A DNA stretch of 64,000 bases, from positions 1,612,001 through 1,676,000 of the forward strand of contig NZ_CP186694.1 of the NCBI RefSeq assembly GCF_049532965.1, given 5' to 3'. Below, in pieces: positions 1 to 7,633 of this stretch. The position numbers and the translations under genes were made by a program. Source of the DNA: Roseateles sp049532965. Lineage in GTDB: Bacteria > Pseudomonadota > Gammaproteobacteria > Burkholderiales > Burkholderiaceae_C. Each line of letters begins with the position of its first letter. Within the stretch, counting starts at the first letter, position 1. The notes under the pieces were generated by a model. It was given only the letters and a program-made list of their open reading frames with translations, did not search any database and was not told the origin of the DNA.

Positions 1-1
1 C

Positions 2-1123
2 CACGTGGCCAACGGCCGCAGTCCGGTGCCGGCGATCGGCGCGAAGCTCGACGCGATGAGCGTGCTGGTGGGCGGCACCACGGTCACCGACGGCCGCCGC
101 GCCGCCGACGCGACCTACGGCCTGAACGTGCAGCAGCGCGCACTGGCGGCCGACGCGCCCGATCACGGCGTGTCGATCCAGCGTTACGAGACCCAGACGC
201 GCACCCTGCCCGACGGCACCAAGGTCGAACTGGTCAAGCCGGTGCTCGCGTTCAAGGGTCCGGTGCCGGCGGCCGTGTCGCTGCGCCAGGCGCCGCAGGT
301 GATCGGCATGGGGCTGCTGGAGGCGGTGCCCGAGGCCGACATCGTGGCTGCCGCCGCGCGCAACCAGGGCAACGCCGATGGCGTGCGCGGGCTCGTCAAT
401 TACGTGAAGGATCCGGAGTCGGGCGTCGTGCGCGTCGGCCGCTTCGGCTGGAAGGCGGCCAAGGCCAGCCTGCGTCATCAAGCGGGCGAAGCGCTGGTCA
501 ACGACCTCAGCGTCACGTCGCCGGTGTATCCGAACCGCAGCTGCCAGGCCGGCGGCACCGACTGTCGCAAGTCGGCGACGACCGATCTCACCGAGTCGGA
601 GCTGCAGAGCGTCACGCACTACCTGGCGCTGATCGGCGTGCCGGCGCAGCGCAGCCTGCGCAGCGGCTTCCCGGCGGGCGTGCGCGTCTCGCCGGAGCAT
701 GACGTCGATCCCGCGAAGATCGCCAAGGGCAGCGCGCTGTTCTCGCAAGTGAAGTGCGCGGCCTGCCACACGCCGGAGATGAAGACCGGCGACACGCACC
801 CCTTCGCCGAGCTGCGGGGCCAGACCATCCGCCCCTACACCGACCTGCTGGTGCATGACATGGGACCCGAGCTGGCGGACAACCTGACCGAAGGCAAGGC
901 CACCGGCAGCTTCTGGCGCACCCAGCCGCTGTGGGGCATCGGCTCGCTGCAGTGGGTGCAGGGCGGCGCCGACAAGACGCGTTACCTGCACGACGGCCGC
1001 GCCCGCACGCTGACCGAAGCCATCCTCTGGCACGGAGGCGAGGCGACGAAGAGCCGCACGCTCTTCGAGGCGCTGGCCAAGGACGATCGCGACGCGCTGA
1101 TCGCCTTCCTCCAATCGCTGTGA
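2..1123 (+). CDS. DUF1111 di-haem oxidoreductase-like protein, 5' partial
   Basis: The reading frame is open to the left edge, so the N-terminus and probably a first haem site lie outside the window. The visible part (about 373 residues) carries a c-type haem motif CAACH near visible residues 251-255, a GLLEAVPEADI segment and GRFGWKA, the pattern of the DUF1111 family (thiol oxidoreductase-like, related to di-haem cytochrome c peroxidases). Such proteins are exported and haem is attached in the periplasm. The C-terminal part (DLLVHDMGPELAD, then WRTQPLWGIG and YLHDGRARTL) matches the conserved end of the family, so the 3' end looks intact. The GH128-like gene follows 10 bases downstream and is probably cotranscribed. 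The substrate is unknown. Confidence 0.85.
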   Translation, partial: HVANGRSPVPAIGAKLDAMSVLVGGTTVTDGRRAADATYGLNVQQRALAADAPDHGVSIQRYETQTRTLPDGTKVELVKPVLAFKGPVPAAVSLRQAPQVIGMGLLEAVPEADIVAAAARNQGNADGVRGLVNYVKDPESGVVRVGRFGWKAAKASLRHQAGEALVNDLSVTSPVYPNRSCQAGGTDCRKSATTDLTESELQSVTHYLALIGVPAQRSLRSGFPAGVRVSPEHDVDPAKIAKGSALFSQVKCAACHTPEMKTGDTHPFAELRGQTIRPYTDLLVHDMGPELADNLTEGKATGSFWRTQPLWGIGSLQWVQGGADKTRYLHDGRARTLTEAILWHGGEATKSRTLFEALAKDDRDALIAFLQSL

Positions 1124-1133
1124 GGCCGCCGCC

Positions 1134-2129
1134 ATGACGCTCCAAGACGACAGCGGCGCGCTGGCAGCGCCGCTTCCGCCCGACGCCGACCGGCGGCGCC
1201 TGCTGACCCTTGCCGGTGCAGGCGCTCTGGCGGCCACCTTGTCCACGACCTTGTCCGCCTGCGGCGGCGGGGGCGGCGGGGGCGGCGGGGATGCCGGCGC
1301 CTCGCCAGCCGCGCCCTCGCCCGCTCCGGTCCCGGCGCCTCCGCCGGCTGGCGCCGCCGTCAAGCGGGGCCTGGCCTACGACCTCAAGGACCGCGCCGAT
1401 GTCGCCGCGCTCGCGGGCGGCAGCGTCGGCTGGTGGGTCAACTGGGCCTTGCAGCCGGACGCGGCCGTCGGCGCGGAGCCCCTGGGCGCCGGCGCGATGA
1501 CCCATGTGCCGATGCTGTGGAACTTCAGCTTCGACACGGCGCAGGTCGTCGCGGCGCTGAAGGCCCGGCCGTCGGTCCAGTCGCTGCTGGTGCTCAACGA
1601 GCCCAACCTCACCGATCAGGCCGATGTCACGCCAGCGGACGCCGCCGCGCAATGGCCCCGTTACGAGGAGGTCGCCCGGCAGACCGGCGTGCAGTTGATC
1701 GGCCCCTCGATCACCTGGGGCACGATGCCCGGGTACGCCGATCCGGTCGTGTGGATGGATGCCTTCATCGCCGCCTACCGCGCCGCGCACGGCGGCCGTG
1801 ATCCACGGATCGATGCCCTCGCCTTCCATTGGTACGACTACGGCCTGGGCGGCCAGTTGGACCGGCTCGCCAAGTACGGCAAGCCGTTCTGGGTCACCGA
1901 GATGGCCAACTGGCATGCGCAGAACGACGGCGCCCAGATCGACAGCGTGGCGAAACAGAAGGCCCAGATGGCCGAGATGGTCCAGCTCTGCGAGTCGCGC
2001 GCCGATGTGCTGCGGTACGCCTGGTTCACCGGCCGGTGGTCGCCGGATCCGCACTTCACCAGCCTGTTCGGCCGTCCCGGCGAGTTGACCGAGGTCGGTC
2101 GGCACTACCTGGCCTTGCCCAAGGCCTGA
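1134..2129 (+). CDS. Secreted GH128-like glycosyl hydrolase lipoprotein (Asl1-like catalytic core)
   Basis: A 331-residue protein. The N-terminus has a twin-arginine-like DRRRLLTLAGAG stretch and a lipobox LSAC with Cys near 43, followed by a glycine run and a Pro/Ala-rich linker to about 75. The rest fits the glycosyl hydrolase catalytic core family (GH128, beta-1,3-glucanase type): a LVLNEPN strand with candidate acid/base Glu156, FHWYDYG near 231, and FWVTEMANWH with candidate nucleophile Glu256. The family has a TIM-barrel fold with the two Glu at strand ends, as seen here. It probably sits on the outer membrane or is released and cuts beta-1,3-glucan. It lies 10 bases after the DUF1111 gene on the same strand. 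Family assignment is good; exact substrate is inferred. Confidence 0.82.
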   Translation: MTLQDDSGALAAPLPPDADRRRLLTLAGAGALAATLSTTLSACGGGGGGGGGDAGASPAAPSPAPVPAPPPAGAAVKRGLAYDLKDRADVAALAGGSVGWWVNWALQPDAAVGAEPLGAGAMTHVPMLWNFSFDTAQVVAALKARPSVQSLLVLNEPNLTDQADVTPADAAAQWPRYEEVARQTGVQLIGPSITWGTMPGYADPVVWMDAFIAAYRAAHGGRDPRIDALAFHWYDYGLGGQLDRLAKYGKPFWVTEMANWHAQNDGAQIDSVAKQKAQMAEMVQLCESRADVLRYAWFTGRWSPDPHFTSLFGRPGELTEVGRHYLALPKA

Positions 2130-2198
2130 GCGGCCCTCCGCCGGCGGCGCGGGAACCTGGATTGCTGATTACGTGGATTACCACTTCACGGAGTCCCC

Positions 2199-2795
2199 AT
2201 GAACATCCACGTCACCCCGCGCCGTCGCCCCCTGCCCACGATCGCCGCGATCGCCGTCGCCCTGGGCGGCGCGCTGGCCGCGGGCACCGTGTCGGCCCAA
2301 TCCACGGCGCCCGCGACGACGGCCGCCTCGGCCCCGCGCGCCGCCGCGCATGCCGACAGCAGTTTCCTCAAGAACGCCGCCGAGGCGGGCGCCGCCGAGA
2401 TCAATGCCAGCAAGCTGGCCTTGCAGAAGGGCAGCAGCGCCGAGGTCAAGGCCTTCGCCCAGAAGATGGTGGACGACCACACGAAGGCCGACATGGAGTT
2501 GCAGTCGCTGGCCGCCTCCAAGGGCGTGAAGCTGCCCACCGACGCATCGATGGTGCAGAAGGGCAAGGCCAAGCTGCTGGAGCAACGCGACGGCACGGGT
2601 TTCGACCACGCCTATGCGGAGAACCAGGTATCCGCCCACAAGGACACGGTCAAGCTGTTTGAGAAGGCCGCCAAGGACGCCAAGGATGCGGACGTGAAGG
2701 CCTGGGCCGCCAAGACGCTGCCGACGTTGCAGCATCATTTGCAGGAGGCGCAGGCCCTCGAGAAGACCACGAAGGCCGCCGACAAGAAGAAGTGA
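2199..2795 (+). CDS. DUF4142 exported ferritin-like protein
   Basis: A 198-residue protein with a cleavable signal peptide (hydrophobic AIAAIAVALGGALAAGTV, cleavage after VSA near 32). The mature part is mostly helical: SSFLKNAAEAGAAEINASKLA, AEVKAFAQKMVDDHTK, then HAYAENQVSAHKDTVKLFEK and LPTLQHHLQEAQALE. This is the DUF4142 pattern, a periplasmic four-helix ferritin-like fold of unknown biochemical role that is common in Burkholderiales and often linked to stress. The start is the ATG preceded by ACGGAG. It ends in a Lys-rich tail. It has its own 70-base upstream gap, so it may be separate from the GH128 gene. Confidence 0.85.
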   Translation: MNIHVTPRRRPLPTIAAIAVALGGALAAGTVSAQSTAPATTAASAPRAAAHADSSFLKNAAEAGAAEINASKLALQKGSSAEVKAFAQKMVDDHTKADMELQSLAASKGVKLPTDASMVQKGKAKLLEQRDGTGFDHAYAENQVSAHKDTVKLFEKAAKDAKDADVKAWAAKTLPTLQHHLQEAQALEKTTKAADKKK

Positions 2796-2868
2796 TCGCC
2801 TGATCGCAGCGATCGCCGGCCGGCGCTGATGGCGCCCCGGGCGGTCGCTGCCCAGCGCAGCGCGGCCG

Positions 2869-3393
2869 TCAGCGCAGCGCTGCCATCAGCGCCGCCTGCG
2901 CGGCCCACGGACGCTGGTCCGCAGCGATCCCGCCCCCCGCGGCGGGCGCCAGCGCGGTTCGCACCTCCAGCACTGGCACGGCGGCACACTGCGCCAGCCG
3001 GCGCGCCAAGTCTTCCGGCAGGTCCAGGCAGGCCACCGCGTCATAGAGCCGGCCGAGCAGCCGCGCGACCTCCTCCAGCGCCGCATCGCCTTCCAGCGTC
3101 CGCGCCGGATCCAGCAGCGTCACCTGTGCGCCCAGTGCCACCGCCGCCGCCTTGAACTGCACCGCGGCGTCCACGGTGTCGTCGCCACATACCAGCCCCA
3201 CATGCACGCCACGCAGCGGTTGGCGCGGCTCGCCGCCCTGCGCGGCGCGCTGGAGTGCGCCTGCCTCCGCCACCAGCGCGGGCGAGGACCCCGCGGTCGA
3301 GAAGATCGGCATCGGCGACAACGGCGGAACGGACTGCGGCATGGTCGGACGCGACGGGCAAGGGGGGGTGATCGGAAGGGGGAGGTGCGGCAC
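2869..3393 (-). CDS. Small ornithine carbamoyltransferase N-domain-like protein, probably non-catalytic
   Basis: A protein of up to 174 residues. After a Pro-rich start (a second ATG lies at 3345) it reads like the carbamoyl-phosphate-binding half of ornithine/aspartate carbamoyltransferases: RGVHVGLVCGDD, FKAAAVALGAQVTLLDP, then VARLLGRLYDAVACLDL and VPVLEVRTALAP. The phosphate-binding Ser-Thr-Arg-Thr loop is replaced by a GDDTVDA-type stretch, and the HPxQ motif is absent. There is no ornithine-binding half. It therefore cannot be a normal enzyme; a sensory or regulatory role is a guess. It is divergent from the Crp/Fnr gene, and an FNR-type box (3469-3482) lies about 76 bases upstream of its start. 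The family match is recalled from pattern, not from a search. Confidence 0.6.
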   Translation of the reverse strand: MPHLPLPITPPCPSRPTMPQSVPPLSPMPIFSTAGSSPALVAEAGALQRAAQGGEPRQPLRGVHVGLVCGDDTVDAAVQFKAAAVALGAQVTLLDPARTLEGDAALEEVARLLGRLYDAVACLDLPEDLARRLAQCAAVPVLEVRTALAPAAGGGIAADQRPWAAQAALMAALR

Positions 3394-3468
3394 CAGGCGT
3401 TGAAGCGAACGCGAGGCGCACGGTCTCGGACGAGGTGCGCAGCGTAGTCAGGCGACCGGCAGATGGCG

Positions 3469-3482
3469 TTGATTGATGTCAA
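3469..3482 (-). promoter_or_regulatory. FNR/Dnr-type operator
   Basis: The sequence TTGAT-TGAT-GTCAA matches the FNR/ANR consensus TTGATnnnnATCAA at nine of ten defined positions. It lies between the carbamoyltransferase-like gene (start 3393, minus) and the Crp/Fnr gene (start 3664, plus). The distance of about 76-90 bases to the 3393 start suits activation of that gene at low oxygen; autoregulation of the Fnr-like gene is also possible. Confidence 0.6.
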
Positions 3483-3663
3483 CGCATCACGCGCAACCCG
3501 GTGCAAGCCGGTGCCAATCACTGCACGCATGTCCACCGTCGACGGGTCGTTACTGAACCGTCACGTCGGGTTCACCGACTGTTGCCGAACGATGTCAAGG
3601 ATTGGCGCCGCCGTTGCGGACGGTTCCTAGCATCACCTGCAACTCTTCAACCACGCGACCATC

Positions 3664-4581
3664 ATGCAAAGCGCCCTCGCCAACGACCCGTGTGAACTTC
3701 CCCGCGATCGCCTGCGCGATGCCTCGGCTCGCCGCATGCGCATTGCGCCTCCCGCGAACCGGCCGCCCCAGGAGACCACTCCCGGCACCTCGATCGGTCC
3801 CGCCCCCGTCGCGGGGCTCATCGTGCCCGAGGTCCGTCCGCTGACGCGTGTCTCGGTCCCCGCCGAGCCGCGCGTGGGCCAGCGCGACCCGCAACAGCGC
3901 ATGCTCGAGGTGATGCGCATCATCCGCGACGTGATCCAGCCCGCCGCCAAGGTGGTGCGCTCCGGCGACATGATCTTCCGCGCCTCCCTGCCCTTCACCG
4001 CCGTGTACCTCATCAACGCCGGCGCCTTCAAGCTGGTCAGCCGCAGCCTCGACGGCCGCGAGCAGATCGTCAGCCTGAAGTTCCGCGGCGATTGGCTGGG
4101 CTTCAGCGGCATCGCGCACGGACGCCATCCCTGCGACGCGGTGGCGATGGATACCGGCAACATCTCGATCATTCCGTACGAAACGCTCACCAACGCCTGC
4201 GCCCGACATCCGGAAATGATGGCGGTCGTGCACGAGGCGATGAGCACCGAGATCACCCAGGAGCGCCAGTCGCTGATGTCCGTCTGCACGCTGGCCTCGC
4301 TGGCGCGCGTGGCGGAATTCCTCTGCGCCTGGGCACGCAGCATGCACCAGCGCGGCCTGCGCGCCGACGAACTGACGCTGCGCATGACCCGCGCCGACCT
4401 CGGCAACTACCTCGGCATGACGCTGGAGACCGTCAGCCGCTGCCTCTCCAAGCTCCATCGCGAAGGCCTGATCCGCTTTGGCGAGCGCGGCCGCCGGAAG
4501 ATCTCGATCCCCAACCTGCAGCACCTCGAGCAATTCGTGATCGGCGGGTCGCTGACGCGCGGCCAGTCCTCGGTCCAGTGA
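3664..4581 (+). CDS. Crp/Fnr-family transcriptional regulator without cluster cysteines
   Basis: A 305-residue regulator. Residues 1-80 look disordered (Pro/Arg-rich). A cyclic-nucleotide-binding-fold beta barrel follows (about 85-205: VVRSGDMIFRASLPFTAVYLINAG and REQIVSLKFRGDWLGF), then a dimer helix and a winged helix (about 240-290). Its recognition helix, TRADLGNYLGMTLETVSRCLS, closely matches Fnr and should read TTGAT half-sites. The Cys cluster that E. coli Fnr uses for its 4Fe-4S centre is missing from the N-terminal region, so oxygen sensing would need another route (a Dnr-like haem or a different ligand). A matching box lies upstream at 3469-3482. It converges with the hybrid kinase at 4613, with a GC hairpin between. 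Confidence 0.88.
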   Translation: MQSALANDPCELPRDRLRDASARRMRIAPPANRPPQETTPGTSIGPAPVAGLIVPEVRPLTRVSVPAEPRVGQRDPQQRMLEVMRIIRDVIQPAAKVVRSGDMIFRASLPFTAVYLINAGAFKLVSRSLDGREQIVSLKFRGDWLGFSGIAHGRHPCDAVAMDTGNISIIPYETLTNACARHPEMMAVVHEAMSTEITQERQSLMSVCTLASLARVAEFLCAWARSMHQRGLRADELTLRMTRADLGNYLGMTLETVSRCLSKLHREGLIRFGERGRRKISIPNLQHLEQFVIGGSLTRGQSSVQ

Positions 4582-4591
4582 CCGCCCGGCG

Positions 4592-4609
4592 GCCCGGCAC
4601 ACCCCGGGC
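4592..4609. terminator. GC hairpin between convergent genes
   Basis: GCCCGG, a CACACC loop and CCGGGC form a six-pair stem between the stop codons of the convergent fnr-like and kinase genes. No T-run follows on either strand, so it is only a weak candidate bidirectional terminator. Confidence 0.35.
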
Positions 4610-4612
4610 GCG

Positions 4613-6709
4613 TCAGCGGACCAGCACCTTGACCATCGCCCGGGCCAGCGCCGCCCGGTCGTAAGGCTTGGGCAACAGCTCCCACCCCAAGGCGGTCTCC
4701 GCGCCGGAGGCCAGCAGCTCGGCGGAGAAGCCCGACATCAGCAGCACCGCGATGTCGGGCCATGTCTTCTGGACCTGCGCCGCGAGTTCCGTGCCGCGCA
4801 TGCCGGCCCCCAGCGCGATGTCGCTCAGCAAGAGATGAGGCATCTCCCCCGAGCACCCGGCCTGTTCGGCCGGCTGCATCTCCTGGAGGCAGCGCAGCGC
4901 CTCCTCGCCGCTGGCGCAGGCCGTGACATGGCAGCCCAGATCCGACAGGAAGCGGCGAGCGACCGCCCGCACCTCCGCGTCGTCCTCGACGAGCAGCACG
5001 CGGACGCCGGCAGGCAGGGCATCGGCAACCGCATCCCCGTCGCCCGTCTCCCCCGCCGACACGGGCGGCCGCGGAAGGATCAGCGTCAGTGTCGTCCCGC
5101 GACCGGGCGCGCTCTCAATGGCGATCGCTCCGCGTGACTGCCGCGCGAAACCGTACACCGTGCTCAGCCCCAGCCCTGTCCCACGCCCGGCCTGCTTGGT
5201 GGTGAAGAAGGGCTCGAAGGCCCGTTCCTTGACGTCCTCGGGCATGCCGGTGCCGCTGTCGGACACGGCAATGCGCACATAGCCGGCGCCGCCGGCCGCC
5301 GCCTCACTGTCCTCTTCCAGTTCGCGCCGCAGTTCGGGCGGGACGTCCGCCATCGGTGCCGCCTCGAAGACCAGTTCGCCACCGTCAGGCATCGCGTCGC
5401 GGGCGTTGATGGCGATGTTCAGCAGCGCGGATTCCAATTGCGACGGGTCGGCCTGGACGTCGGGGCAGCCGGGAGCGACGTCGATGCGAATGCGGATGCG
5501 TTGATCCAGCGTGCGGCGGAGCATGTCGGCCAGCGAACGCATCATCGCGGCCACGTCCACGCTGGTGGGCTGCAGCATCTGACGCCGGGAGAACGCCAGC
5601 AATTTGCCCGTCAGTTCCGCACCGCGACGCGACGCGCGGGTCGCCGCCGCGACCAGCTGCGGCGCGAACCCGTCCCCGGTGACCGCCGGCAGGTCCGCGA
5701 GCACCTGCAGATTCCCCTGAATGACGGTGAGCAGGTTGTTGAAGTCATGCGCGATGCCGCCGGTCAACTGGCCGACCGCCTCCAGCCGCTGCGAGTGATG
5801 CAGGGCCTCCTCGGTCTGCGCGCGCTGCAGGCAGGTGCCGAGCAGATTCGCGACCGATTCCAGAAAGCGCGCCTCGGCGTCGCCGAAGCGCCGCGACTGC
5901 CGGGAGCGCACCGCCAGTGTCCCGGCGGCTCGGCCGCGATCCGACAAGGGAACGGCCAACGCCGAGACCAGGCCGGCCCGCAGGTAGGCCTCGGGCACCA
6001 CGAACCGCGTTTCTGCGCGGTAGTCCTCCACGACGACAGGACCGCCGTGCGCCAGAACGTACCCCTGGGGCGTATCGAGGCGATTGGCCACGCTGTCGCC
6101 CAGTCCTTCGCCATCCAGCATGCCGACGCCGCTGGCCATGCGCAGCGCGGCCCGGCCCGGCTCGAGCAGGAACACGGCCGCCTGGTCGGCTTCCAACGCC
6201 TGCGCCGCGATCAACGGGACCTGGCGCAGGACTTCCTGGGGATCGAGCGAATCGACAGCGATCCGGCCCAGTTGGGCGAGGTGCTCGCTGTAGCGGGCAC
6301 GCTGCAGCGCCTGGCGCACGCGGGGGTACTCCGCCACGCTGCGGATCGACGCCATCGTGTACGGCAGCCCGAGCGGCTGCAGCGGACTCAGCGCGATCTC
6401 GACCATCACCTCCGATCCATCGCGCCGCCGCGCGACCAGCTCCGTGGCCGTGCCGCCCATGGGCCGCGAGCGCGGCGCCTCCTCATACGCGTGCCGATAG
6501 GCCGCGTGCCGGGGACGGATGTTGTCGGGCACGAGCATCTCGACCGATGCGCCAACCAGCTCTTCGTTCGAATAGCCCAACAGCTGAGACACCGTCGGGT
6601 TGGCCAGCCGGATCACGCCCGCGCTGTCCACGAGCACCAGCCCGTCCGGCGACGCCGCGAACAACGCGCGAAAGATCGCGTGCTCGTGGAGGCCCGGTGC
6701 GCCGCTCAT
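4613..6709 (-). CDS. Hybrid sensor histidine kinase (PAS-GAF-HisKA-HATPase-REC)
   Basis: About 698 residues from the ATG at 6709; a GTG at 6787 would overlap the regulator gene upstream. No membrane segment is seen, so it is probably cytoplasmic. Order: PAS (about 10-125; SPDGLVLVDSAGVIRLANP), GAF (about 140-300), phospho-acceptor His in GGIAHDFNNLL (about 320), N-box LLNIAINARDAMPDG, G-boxes DSGTGMPEDV and GRGTGLGLSTVYG, and a receiver (about 575-695; phospho-Asp in LLLSDIALG). The HDFNNLL form belongs to the HisKA/NtrB-like kinases that often carry a C-terminal receiver. It starts 8 bases after the OmpR-type regulator gene, so the two are probably one operon and partners. Confidence 0.9.
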   Translation of the reverse strand: MSGAPGLHEHAIFRALFAASPDGLVLVDSAGVIRLANPTVSQLLGYSNEELVGASVEMLVPDNIRPRHAAYRHAYEEAPRSRPMGGTATELVARRRDGSEVMVEIALSPLQPLGLPYTMASIRSVAEYPRVRQALQRARYSEHLAQLGRIAVDSLDPQEVLRQVPLIAAQALEADQAAVFLLEPGRAALRMASGVGMLDGEGLGDSVANRLDTPQGYVLAHGGPVVVEDYRAETRFVVPEAYLRAGLVSALAVPLSDRGRAAGTLAVRSRQSRRFGDAEARFLESVANLLGTCLQRAQTEEALHHSQRLEAVGQLTGGIAHDFNNLLTVIQGNLQVLADLPAVTGDGFAPQLVAAATRASRRGAELTGKLLAFSRRQMLQPTSVDVAAMMRSLADMLRRTLDQRIRIRIDVAPGCPDVQADPSQLESALLNIAINARDAMPDGGELVFEAAPMADVPPELRRELEEDSEAAAGGAGYVRIAVSDSGTGMPEDVKERAFEPFFTTKQAGRGTGLGLSTVYGFARQSRGAIAIESAPGRGTTLTLILPRPPVSAGETGDGDAVADALPAGVRVLLVEDDAEVRAVARRFLSDLGCHVTACASGEEALRCLQEMQPAEQAGCSGEMPHLLLSDIALGAGMRGTELAAQVQKTWPDIAVLLMSGFSAELLASGAETALGWELLPKPYDRAALARAMVKVLVR

Positions 6710-6717
6710 GGTGCCGC

Positions 6718-7587
6718 TCAGGAGGACACGGTCGAGGTCACCCTCGGCGCGAACAGGTAGCCGGCACCGCGGACCGATTTGATCCACTGCCCTTCGCCGG
6801 ACTCGGCACCAAGCTTGCGGCGAAGGCGCCCCACCTGGACATCGATCGTGCGGTCGAACGGGCCGGATTCCCGCCCCCGCGTCTGCTCCAGCAGGAAGTC
6901 CCTCGACAGCACGCGGCCCGGATGCTGAAGAAAGGTATGCAGCAACTCGAATTCGCCGGTGGTCAGCGCCACTTCCTCGCCGTCGGGGTTGCTGACGCGA
7001 CGGGCGGGGACGTCCACGGTCCAGCCCTCGAAGTGCAACCGCTCGCGGCCTGCCGACAAGTCATGGACCTGCTCTGCGAAGACGGGTCTCGGGCTCGCCG
7101 CCGGATGGGCCGGGGCCGCCGTCGCGTGGGCGGGTCCTGCCACGCCCGCTGCCTCGGCAACGGGCGCCAGGCGGCGCAGCACCGCCTTCACGCGCGCCAC
7201 GAGCTCCCGCAAGTCGAAAGGCTTGGTGACGTAGTCGTCCGCGCCCACCTCCAGCCCGACCACCTTGTCGACCGCGTCGCCGCGTCCGGTCACGATGACC
7301 AGGCCGCAGCGCCAATGCTCGCGCAGTTGCCGGGCGATCACGAAGCCGTCCTCGCCCGGCAAGCCGAGGTCCAGCAACACCAGGTCCGGTGTGTCGGCGG
7401 CCATCAGGTCCATCAGCGCCCGCCCGCTGTGCAACTGCGTTGAACGGAAACCGTGCGAGGCCAGGTAACCGGCAAGCAGTTGCGTGATGTCCGGCTCGTC
7501 GTCCAGGATGGCCACGTGCGCCGGCGCGGGCGCAGCGGCCGTGGCGTCGGCCAGGGGAGCGGGCGGGAGGGTTCCGGGCGGAGTCAT
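6718..7587 (-). CDS. OmpR/PhoB-family response regulator
   Basis: A 289-residue protein with an Ala/Pro-rich N-terminal tail (1-23), a receiver (about 24-140) with acidic pocket ILDDEPD, phospho-Asp in LVLLDLGLPGEDG, switch Thr in VIVTGRG and Lys in YVTKPFDL. A 45-residue Ala/Pro linker follows, then a winged-helix DNA-binding domain (about 190-285) with EVALTTGEFELLHTFLQHPG and a FDRTIDVQVGRLRRKL recognition helix. It is followed after 8 bases by the hybrid kinase gene and preceded by a hybrid kinase gene (46-base gap), so it can receive phosphate from either. Target genes are unknown. Confidence 0.93.
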   Translation of the reverse strand: MTPPGTLPPAPLADATAAAPAPAHVAILDDEPDITQLLAGYLASHGFRSTQLHSGRALMDLMAADTPDLVLLDLGLPGEDGFVIARQLREHWRCGLVIVTGRGDAVDKVVGLEVGADDYVTKPFDLRELVARVKAVLRRLAPVAEAAGVAGPAHATAAPAHPAASPRPVFAEQVHDLSAGRERLHFEGWTVDVPARRVSNPDGEEVALTTGEFELLHTFLQHPGRVLSRDFLLEQTRGRESGPFDRTIDVQVGRLRRKLGAESGEGQWIKSVRGAGYLFAPRVTSTVSS

Positions 7588-7633
7588 TGGGGCCGCATTC
7601 TAGGGAACGTGCTGTCGGTGCCTGCCGGCACCC

